From NCBI RefSeq assembly GCF_017163755.1, contig NZ_JAFIWC010000002.1, positions 149,559 to 213,558 on the forward strand: a stretch of 64,000 nt of DNA, written 5' to 3'. The stretch comes from Xanthomonas sp. Lineage in GTDB: Bacteria; Pseudomonadota; Gammaproteobacteria; Xanthomonadales; Xanthomonadaceae. Each line of letters opens with the position of its first letter. The first letter of the stretch is position 1. The position numbers and the translations under genes are program-made. Below are positions 28,866 to 38,200 of this stretch, in pieces. The notes under the pieces were generated by a model that searched no databases, was not told the origin of the DNA, and was given only the letters and a program-made list of their open reading frames with translations.

Positions 28866-31800
28866 TCAGCGCGCCGGATCGCGGTAACGGACGTCGTCGC
28901 GACGGAACAGGTCTTCGTCGAATTTGAAACGCAGGCGCAGGAACGCGCCCTGCTGCGTGTACTCGTAGCCGCTCAGGTCGCGGTCGCCGGCGAACCCGCT
29001 CCAGTTGTAGCCGGCCGACAGCCACAGGTTCTGCCGCAGCAGCCGCCCCACTTCCAGGCCGTAGGCGTACTGGTTGCCGCCGGACTGGCCGCGGAAGGTC
29101 GCGCCGAGCACGCCGATGTCCCAGTGCTCGGTGATGTCGTAGACCACCCGACCGGACAGCAGCAGCGCATGGAAGCGGCTGTCGACGCGGCCGCCGTCGG
29201 CGTAGGCGAAACGGTCCTGCTGCCACTTGCCGGCCACGCGCCCGGTCAGCCACCACGGCCGCGACGGATGCCAGTCGGCATGGGTGGAGACGATGTGCGC
29301 GCGGGTGCGCACGTCCTGGCTGGTGCCGTCCACCGCCTGCCCGTCGAGCAGGGTCAGGCCGCTCTCGTCGCGCTCGAGCTTGTACTCGTAGCGGGCCAGC
29401 GCGTTGATCCGGTTGCGGTCGGTGTCGCGGTAGGCCACGCCGAGCTGGAAGCGGTCCTGCAGCACGTCGCCGCGCGCGGCGTAGTCGGTGCTGAGCAGGT
29501 AGTTGCGCCCGAGCAGGGTCCAGTCGCGGCTGAGCTTGCGCGCCACCATGAACTGCAGCAGGGTGGTGTCGAACGCCTCGTCGGCGGCGGTGTCGACCAC
29601 GTCGCCGGAGATGCGGTGCTCCACCCGTACCGCGCCGCGCCACAGCGGGTTGCCGCTGTAGTCCAGCGCCAGCGCCAGGCCGGTGGCGTCGCCGGTGTTG
29701 CCGTCGTAGACCTTGACGTGCTCGGCCGAGCTGCTCAGGCGCAGGCCCTGGCGGATGTCCCAGTTGTTGCGGATGCCCGAGGCGGCCTGCACGTCGCGGC
29801 CGCTGATCGCATCGCGCAGCCGGTACTCGGAGAACGCCTGGGTGTCGCGCACGTAGCTGCTGTCCACGCCGAACACCAGCGCATCGGTCTCGCGGTCGGT
29901 GGTGGTGATGCCGTAGGCGCTGGTCAGGCCGGTCTGGCGTTCGTAGCGGCCGTACACGCGGCTGCGTTCGAACACCTTGTAGTCCAGCCCGGCGGCGACG
30001 CGGTGGCGGTCCTCGCCTTCCACGCCCTGTTCGATTTCGCCGCCGGCCGAGAAGCGGTCGTTGAACCGGTAGCCCAGGCCCAGGCGCACGCTGTCGGAGG
30101 ACAGGCGGGTGCCGATCGGCAGGTCGCTGGCCACGCCGGTGCCGCCATTGCTGCTGCCAATCACCGGCAGGCCGGTCAGCGGATCCAGCGGCTGCTGGCC
30201 GTAGCCGAGTGCGCCGCCGCCGGCGCCGCTGGCGAAGCCGCCAGTGAGCCCGCCGCTGTTGCCGAACGGGGTCGCCGAGGACCACGGCGAGTACGCGCCC
30301 ACCGTCTCGCGGATGCTGCGCACGCCGAAGTCCACGGTCAGCCGCGAGGTGGCGCCGATGCGCACGCCGGCGCCGCCGGCCTCGCGCTCGCCGCCGTCGG
30401 GATTGCGGTCCTCGCTGCGCAGCGCTTCCACGTACAGGTCCAGGCGCGGGCCGACGTGGTAGTCCAGCTTGGCGTTGTACTCGCCGCGTCCGCCGTACAG
30501 CGGCGAGGCGGCGTTGTTGAACGCCGGGTCGGTGCGCGCGGCGAACAGGCGCGCGTCGAGCTTGTCGCCGTCGTGGCCGAACTCCACCCGCCAGGCGTCG
30601 CCTTCCACTTCGCCGCTGAGGTCCTGCAGGCCCGGCGTGGCGACCTGGTTGATGCTGTTGGTGTTCAGTTCGCTGCGGGTGCGGGCGAATTCGGCGGCCA
30701 GGAAGGTGCGCTCGCCGAAGCGGTAGCCGGCGTTGGCGCTGCCCATGCGGAATTCGGCGAACGGGTTGCGGTCGTCGACCACCGAGGCGCCCACTTCCAG
30801 GCGCTCGGTGACCTTGAACTGGCCGTCGGCGCCGACCACCCAGAACTTCTCGGTGCCCTGGTCCAGTTCGTAGGTGATGCGCAGCGACACCGGGTTGAGG
30901 TCGCTGTCGAACGCGGGCAGGAACTGGTTGAGCAGGATGCGCCCGGAGAACGGCTCGAAGCTGTAGTCCACCAGCCGCGCCAGCGAGCTCACCGAGACGA
31001 TGCGCGAGGGCTGGTTGCGGTCGCGCACCACCACTTCCACGCGTTCGCTGCCTTCCAGCACCGCGTTGTTGCGCAGCGCGTACGGGCCGCTGCCCTGGCT
31101 GGCGAACTCCTCGATCACCTGGCGCAGCGAATCCTGGATCGCGAACACGTTGCTGCGCACGCGCGGGGTTTCGTAGTGCCAGCCCAGGCCGGTGGCGGTG
31201 CGGTTGTAGGTGCCCAGGCTGCGCAGCGGGATCGCGTCGGTGCTGCCGACGCCGGTGCGCGAGGCCAGGCCGTCGCCGGTCTGGAAGTCGCCGTACAGCA
31301 GGTAGCTGCGGCGGTTGTCGATGCGCACGTACAGGCGCTCGGCCGAGCGCGCGTCGAAGCCGCGCAGCGACGAGTCGCCGTACACCGGGTAGAACTCCTC
31401 CGGCTGGATGTCGCGCAGCAGGCGGCCGCGCACGTCCTTGTCCGAGTCGTAGGCGGCGGTGAGCAGGTACTCGCCCTTGATCCGGCCCTTGACGAAGAAC
31501 GCGGTGCGCGCGGTGGCGCTGGCCTTGCCGTTGTTGAACTGCTTCTCCCAGCGGCGGATGTCGCGCTCGAAGGCGTCGTCGTGCTGCACCGGCGCGATCG
31601 CGCTGCTGTTGTCGCGGCGGCGGAAGTTGATGACGCCTTCGATCAGGCCGGTGGCCAGCAGCTCGCGCATTTCCGGCACGAAGCCGACCACGCCCTCGGC
31701 GGTCTGGCTGCCGGCGGTGACGCGCAACAGCACGTCCTGCGGCTCGTACGGCGCCAGCAGTTCGAACTCGGCCACGCCGTCGTGCACCGGCAGCTGGATG

Positions 31801-32243
31801 CCCGGCACCAGCTTGTCGGCGTCCAGCGCGCCCGGACCGAACTCGTCGGTGCGCGAGCCGGGCAGGCGCACGCGCCCGCCGCTGTACTCGATGGTGGCGA
31901 AGCGTTCGCCCGGCATCGGCTGGCCGTTCTCGCCGAGCAGGCGCACCTGTACGCGCACCGCGCTCTGACCATCGGCCGGCACGCCGTCGCGGTCCAGTTC
32001 GACCACGATCTTGCCCAGCTCGCCGTTGGCCGCGTAGTCGAGCTCGCCGGCGCGGGTCGGCACGGCCTGCGGCGGTGCGGCGGTGGTGTTGGGCGCCTGC
32101 GGGTACAGCACGCTGGCGTCGCCGAGCACCGGGGTGAAGCGGCTGCTGCCGCTCACGTCCTGGGCCAGCGCCGGCAGGGCCGCCAGCGCACAGGCGAGGA
32201 CGCTCAAGCGCGGCGCGCGGCGCAGCTGCGGGTTGCGGCTCAT
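28866..32243 (-). CDS. Large outer-membrane barrel-type protein with Ig-like N domain
   Basis: The 1125-residue exported protein has a signal peptide (about 1-28), an Ig/invasin-like segment (about 70-205; VVELDRDGVPADGQSAVRVQ then VPEMRELLATGLIEGVINF), and then a long region of alternating short amphipathic strands, for example FFVKGRIKGEYLLTAAYDSD and LYVRIDNRRSYLLYGDFQTG. Many repeating strand/turn pairs such as VRLGLGYRFNDRFSAGGEIE look like an outer-membrane barrel. The C terminus FLRLRFKFDEDLF is strand-like but ends in RDPAR. It lacks a TonB box or plug that I can recognise. Its ATG overlaps the giant gene stop by 4 bases, so the two proteins are made together. Function unknown; it may export or hold the giant protein. 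Confidence 0.8.
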   Translation of the reverse strand: MSRNPQLRRAPRLSVLACALAALPALAQDVSGSSRFTPVLGDASVLYPQAPNTTAAPPQAVPTRAGELDYAANGELGKIVVELDRDGVPADGQSAVRVQVRLLGENGQPMPGERFATIEYSGGRVRLPGSRTDEFGPGALDADKLVPGIQLPVHDGVAEFELLAPYEPQDVLLRVTAGSQTAEGVVGFVPEMRELLATGLIEGVINFRRRDNSSAIAPVQHDDAFERDIRRWEKQFNNGKASATARTAFFVKGRIKGEYLLTAAYDSDKDVRGRLLRDIQPEEFYPVYGDSSLRGFDARSAERLYVRIDNRRSYLLYGDFQTGDGLASRTGVGSTDAIPLRSLGTYNRTATGLGWHYETPRVRSNVFAIQDSLRQVIEEFASQGSGPYALRNNAVLEGSERVEVVVRDRNQPSRIVSVSSLARLVDYSFEPFSGRILLNQFLPAFDSDLNPVSLRITYELDQGTEKFWVVGADGQFKVTERLEVGASVVDDRNPFAEFRMGSANAGYRFGERTFLAAEFARTRSELNTNSINQVATPGLQDLSGEVEGDAWRVEFGHDGDKLDARLFAARTDPAFNNAASPLYGGRGEYNAKLDYHVGPRLDLYVEALRSEDRNPDGGEREAGGAGVRIGATSRLTVDFGVRSIRETVGAYSPWSSATPFGNSGGLTGGFASGAGGGALGYGQQPLDPLTGLPVIGSSNGGTGVASDLPIGTRLSSDSVRLGLGYRFNDRFSAGGEIEQGVEGEDRHRVAAGLDYKVFERSRVYGRYERQTGLTSAYGITTTDRETDALVFGVDSSYVRDTQAFSEYRLRDAISGRDVQAASGIRNNWDIRQGLRLSSSAEHVKVYDGNTGDATGLALALDYSGNPLWRGAVRVEHRISGDVVDTAADEAFDTTLLQFMVARKLSRDWTLLGRNYLLSTDYAARGDVLQDRFQLGVAYRDTDRNRINALARYEYKLERDESGLTLLDGQAVDGTSQDVRTRAHIVSTHADWHPSRPWWLTGRVAGKWQQDRFAYADGGRVDSRFHALLLSGRVVYDITEHWDIGVLGATFRGQSGGNQYAYGLEVGRLLRQNLWLSAGYNWSGFAGDRDLSGYEYTQQGAFLRLRFKFDEDLFRRDDVRYRDPAR

Positions 32244-35200
32244 GGCTGCACCTCCGCGGCCGGCGCGGCAGGCGTTGTCGGTCTGGGATCCACGATGGGT
32301 CTCTGCTTGGCCGAGTCGGTGGCCTGCTGCGGCGCGCGCAGCGGCTTGCTTTCGAAGCGCAGCGGGGCGTGGCCGGGTTCGGTTTCCGGCGCGCGCACCT
32401 CGCCCTGGGTCCGCCGTGCCTTGACCTGTTCCAGCACCGGGTTGGAGCAGCTGCCCTCGACGAAGTCGGCGCGGTGCAGCTCGCCGTTCTTGAGGTCGAT
32501 GAACAGGCTGTCGGCGTCGCCGAGGTTGCGGTTGCTGCTGGTGGTCAGGCGCGAGCCGACCGGCAGCGTGGACGCATCGACCTTCAGCGTGTGGCTCTGC
32601 GGCGGCAGGCCGCAGTAGCTGTACTTGCCTTCGGAGTCGCTGATCATCCAGGTGCCGTCCTCGAAGTACATGCGCACGCCGGGGATGCCGATCTCTTCCG
32701 GGTCCTGCACGTGGTTGACGTTGCAGTCCACGAACACCTTGCCGAGCACGCAGCCTTCCTCGGTGAACACGCCACCGGTGACGCGCACGCGGTACTGCGC
32801 CTGGTTCGACGGCAGCGCGCCGCCGCGCGGCTGCAGGCTGACCGGGTCGACGCAGCCGCCGGCGATGGAGCAGCCGAACGCCTGCGCGCGGTTGATGCCG
32901 TCGCCCTGCTGGCTGCCGACGCCGACCCGCACCCGGTAGGTGAGCACGATCTGCGCGCCGACCTGGATCGGGCCGACCGCAAAGCCCAGCTGCGGACCCG
33001 GCGCGCCGGCGGGCTCGGCCACGGCGCGGCCGTTGGCGCGCGCGGTGCCGGCGATGTAGGTGAAGCCGCGCGGCAGGCGGTCGACGATGTCCACCGACGC
33101 CAGCGCGTTGCCCGCGGTCTGGCGCACGGTCAGGGTGTACATCACCGTGTCGCCGATCTCGGCGGTCTGGCGGTCGCCGGTCTTGCTGATCGCCAGCCCG
33201 GTGGCCACCGCGGTGTCCAGCGGGATGTGGTTGTGCACGATGCCGGCGGTGGCCGAACCGGCGAACAGCCGCAGGTAGTACTGGGTGGCGGTGCCGACCG
33301 GGCCGGTCGGCGCCAGCGCGTTGGGCTGCACCTGGTAGTTGCTGCCCACCGCACCGGGCGGCGACAGCGAGCTGCCTTCGGCCGGGATCAGCGTGGAGAC
33401 GAACACGTAGCCGCCCGGCGGGGTCACCGTCAGCTCGAACTCGCAGCGCGCCGGCGCGGCCGGGCCGAACAGGAACTGGTAGTAGCCGTCGCTGCCGACG
33501 GTCATCGACACCGCGTTGCCTTCGATGCGGTAGCCGCCGGCCGCGGTGTTGAGCAGGCTGGTGGCCGGGTCGTAGCCGGCGCAGACGCCGACCGGGGCCA
33601 GGGTGACGATCGCACCGGGCACCGGGTCGCGGGTGACCGCGTCGTAGACCACGCCCGACGGATCCACCGGCAGGCTCTGCTGCGGCAGGTTCTCGCCGGC
33701 CTTCAGCACCACTTCCAGCTGGCTGATGCCGCCGTCGCTGACCCGGCACGAGCTGGCGCTGCCGTTGCTGATGGCGGTATCGGCCGCGCACGGGGCGGCG
33801 GCGCCGGAGGCGGTCTCGCCGCTGACCGGGAACGCCCAGATCACCCCGGAGCTGGGGTCGCGGAAGCGGATGTGCCACTTCTGCCCGGGAATCACGTCGC
33901 CGAAGCGGTAGCTGCCGTCGGCGGCGCTGAGCGTGGTCTTGACCACCTGGCCGCTGGTCGGATCGACCAGTTCGACGATCCAGTTCTGCAGGCGGCGATC
34001 GCCGCCGTCGAGCAGGGTGTCGTCGTTGCCGACGTCGAACCACACCGTACCGGACACCGACGCGGCCAACTGCACCTGGCTCGGCAGGCGGCACGCGTTC
34101 TGGGTGATGGCCGGGTCGCAGACCGGCAGCTGGCCGACGTCGCCCTCGAACGCGCCGCGCTCGGCCGGGCTCGGCCGGTGCGCGGCGTCTTCGCCGCCGC
34201 CTTCCACCAGCACCGCGTTGTTGATCGGCGCGCCGGTGGCGGCGGCCGCGGCGACCGCGACCTGGGCGACGATGCGCTCGGACGCGGTGGCGCCGGAGGC
34301 CAGCACCTGGCTGCTGCTGCAGCTGAAGCGGTCCGCGCCGGCCGCGCCGGTGCAGGTCCAGCCGGTGCCGGTCGGGGTCGCGGCCAGGGTCACGCCCGGC
34401 GGCAGGCGGTCTTCGACCTGGTAGGCGCCGGTGGTCGGGCGCGGGCCGATGTTGCGCACGCTGATGGTGTAGCGCGCGCCGTTGTTGACGGTGAAGCGGG
34501 TCGGCTCGGCGACCTTGCTGACCACCAGGTCCGGGGTGTCGGCGATCTCGCCGAAGTTGTTGTCGATCGACTGCGCGCCGTCGGCCAGCACGATCGTGGC
34601 GATCGCCGAAGGCACGGTGGTGCGCGCGGTGGCGGTGCCGCGGCTGACGCCGTCGACGGTGCCGGCGGTGGTGATGCCGTTGGTGGTGTCGGCCGGCTGC
34701 TGCGGCTCGGTCACGGTGTAGGTGCCCGGGCGCAGTTCGGGGAAGCGGTAGCGGCCGTCGGCCTCGGTGACGATGTTGACGCTGACCGGGCGGCCGAGGT
34801 CGTCGGTGCCGGTGAGCTGCATCGGCACGCCGGCGATGCCGGTCTCGTCGCTGTCGATCACGCCGTTGTCGTTGTTGTCGTAGTACACGCGGCCGGCGAT
34901 CGACGCGGCGGGGATCTCGCCGAAGTCGTAGCCGACGGCCTGCTGGTTGGCGCCCAGCGCGATGGTGCTGATCGCCGACGGCGTGGTGGTCGGCGGCGTG
35001 GCGGTGCCGCCACGGTCGCCCGGCACGGTCAGGCCGTTGAGCGTGTCGGCCGGCTGGGTCGGCTCGGTGACGGTGTAGTTGCCCGGCAGCAGCCCGGTGA
35101 AGGCGTACTGGCCGTCGGCCGCGGTGGTGGTGGTGAGGTTCACCGCCGCCCCGTTCTGGTCGGTGCCGGTGAGCACGACGGTGACGCCGCCCAGGCCGGT

Positions 35201-38200
35201 CTCGCTGCTGTCGATGGTGCCGTCGTTGTCGCGGTCCAGCCACACGCGGCCGCTGATCGAGCTGCCGCTCGGGTTCTCGCCGAAGTTGAACACGGTGCCG
35301 TCCTGGCCCGCGCCCAGGTCGATGCGCGAGATGCGGTCGGTGCTGGCGGCATCGGCGCCGCCCGGCGCGGTCACGCCGGTGCCGGCCACGCAGTTGCCGG
35401 GCGCGCACGCGGCGCCGCCGATCAGGCCCGGGTTCACCGCGGTGGGACGGTTGCTGTAGGCGCCGCTGGGCAGCACTTCGCGCAGCGTGTACAGCACGGT
35501 CGGGTCGAGCTGTTCGAAGCGGTACTGGCCGTTGCCATCGGTGACGGTGGTGGCGAGCACCGCGCCGGTCAGCGCGTCGAGCAGTTCGATGCTGGCGCCG
35601 ACGATCGCCGGGTCGGTGCCGGCGCTGCGCTGGTTGTTGAAGTCCAGGTCCACGTAGACGTAGCCGGACAGGCTGGGCTGGCGCACTTCCGGGAAGTCGT
35701 AGCGCAGGCCCTGGTCGTTGGCGCCGACCGGGATCGCGGTGTAGCTGGAGTTCGGCGTGCCGATCGCGTAGGTGCCGCCGAGCGAGGGCGCATCGGCGCC
35801 GCCGGTGGGCGGTGCGACCGGTCCGTTGGCGTAGCCGTTGGGCTGGGTCTGGGTCAGCGTGTAGCCGGCGGCGCCGGCGGCGGGCAGGTTCTCGAAGCGG
35901 TACTGGCCATTCGCATCGGTGACCGTGGTGGCGCTGACCGCATTGCCGTAGGCATCGGTGCCGCTGAGGGTCACGGTGACCCCGGCCAGCGCGGGCTCGC
36001 CGCCCTGGCGCACGCCGCCGTTGCCGGCGCTGCGGTCGCGGTCCTCGAACACGGTGCCGGCCAGCGACGCGCGGGTGACCAGCAGCGGCACGGTGGAGGT
36101 GTTGTTGCTGGGCACGCGGTCGATCTGCTCGGTGGACACGGTGGCGGTGTTGTTGACCGCGGCGGCGCCCGGATAGGTGTCCCAGCGCGCCGGGATCACG
36201 ATGCGCACGCGGCCGCCGACGGTCACGTCGCCCAGGGCGCAGGTGACGTTGCTGCCGTTGGCGCTGCAGCTGCCGGTGCCGTTGGGCACTTCGCCGCCGC
36301 CGCCGGGCGGCACGTCGCCGACCTTCTGCCAGGTGATGGCGCCGACGACCACCAGCCCGGCCGGCAGCACGTCGCCGACCACGGTACCGGTGCCGTTGAG
36401 CGGGCTGCTGCCGCCGCGATCGCGCGACAGGCTGGCGCCGGGGCCGTTGTTGATCGCGTCGATCACGTAGAAGAACGGCTGGCGCAGGCCGACGCTGCCG
36501 ATGTCGGCAGGCAGCGCCACGTCCGGATCGGCGGCCGGGGCCTGCGCGATCACGTGCTTGCTCACGCCCATGTCGGCGGAGGCGCGGATGGTGGTTTCCT
36601 GGCTGGCGCTGTTGTTGGCGGTGTTGGTGTCCGCTTCGGCCGAGCTGGCCACGGCGATGTTGGCCACGGTGTCGCCGGAAGCGCCGGGCGCGGTGTCGTA
36701 GCGGTAGCGCAGGTACAGGGTGCTGGTCTGGCCGGCGGCGACCACGCCGCTGACGTTGCCGCCGCCGAAGCCCACGCCGGGCATCGGGCAGTTCAGCTGC
36801 AGCGCCGCGCCCACGGTGGGATTGCTGCCGCCGGTGATGGCGCAGGCCGCCAAGTCGTAGCTGCCGGTCGGCGTAGCCGAGGCGCCGATGAAGGTCAGCG
36901 TGCGCCCGGGCAGCGGGGTCAGCGTGTCGACGATGCGCACGTCGGTGGCCACCGACGGGCCGCTGTTGCGCACGGTGACGCGGTAGGTGATCAGGTTGGC
37001 GGTCGGATTCGTCGCGTCGTAGCCGAGCGGATCCACGCCGCCGGTGAAGCCGGTATCGACCTTGTTGGTGATCAGTTCCACCGAGCCGCTCTCGAACGGC
37101 AGCGAGGCGCTGCGCTGGTCGTCGGCGGCGGTTTCCACGGTGTTGAAGTCGAAGCTGCCGTTGGCGTCGGTGCCGCGCACCGCGTCCGCGTCGCCGTCGC
37201 CGTCCAGGTCGAGGAAGAAGTCGGCCAGGTTGTCGAACTGGCGGGCGGTGTTGCCGGCGTCCACGTTCGGACGGATCACCACGGTCAGGCTTTCGGTCTG
37301 CTGGTTGTTCATCGTCAGGCGCGCGCACTGCACCGTCACCGTGGCGGGGCTGCCGCTGGTGTTGGCGTAGGACGTGCCGCCGGCGGTGGCGGTGGCGGTG
37401 ACCCCGGCGCCGGCAGTGGCGGTACAGGTGGCGGTGCCGCCGCCGGTGCGCTGCGCCGAGACCAGCACGAAGCCGGCGTCGTTGGCGGGCAGGGTGAACA
37501 CGTCGCGGAACACCACGCCCGGCACCGTCGACGGGCCGTCGTTGAGGTAGGACATCACGTAGGTGGTGTTGACGCCGGCGCGGCCGGGCGTGCCGGAGGT
37601 GATGTTCTTGGCGGTGGTGCGCACGTTGGCCACGCGCTCGATCCGCACCCAGTCCGAGGCCTGGTTGTTGCTGCCGTCGATCTCGCCGACCGAGCCGGCG
37701 ACCGCGGCGTCGATGCCGACGCCGGCGGTGTTGCAGAACGCGCCGCTGACGGTGCTGCCGCCGCAGGTGGTGCTGCCCTGGCCGACGCTGTCGAACAGCG
37801 CGCGGGTCACGGTGATGACGATGCTGGCGCTGCCGCCGCTGGCCAGCACGGTGGCGCCGGAGTTGCAGACCACCGAGGCGCCGTTGACCGGGCAGCTCCA
37901 GCCGGCCGGCGCGGCCACGCTGATGGTGGTGCGGCCGGCGACGAAGCCGGGGATGGTGTCGTTGACGACCACGCCGGCGGTGCCGTCGGGGCCGCTGTTG
38001 CTGACGCCCAGCGTGTAGGTGAGGGTGTTCTCGTTGGCGGCGAGCACGTTGTCGGCATCGCCGACGCCGTTGGTGCGCTTGCTGATCGACAGGTCCACGC
38101 GCTCGTCGGTGGTGCGGGTGCCGGCGCCGGAGCAGTCGTTGCTGGTGACCGGGTCGCGGTCCACGCCGTTGCCGGTGAGCGGTTCCAGGCTGCCGCCGGA

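Noticed and set aside
28854..32618. Long plus-strand frame antisense to the barrel gene
   Set aside because: Same shadow effect; no signal peptide or recognisable domain.
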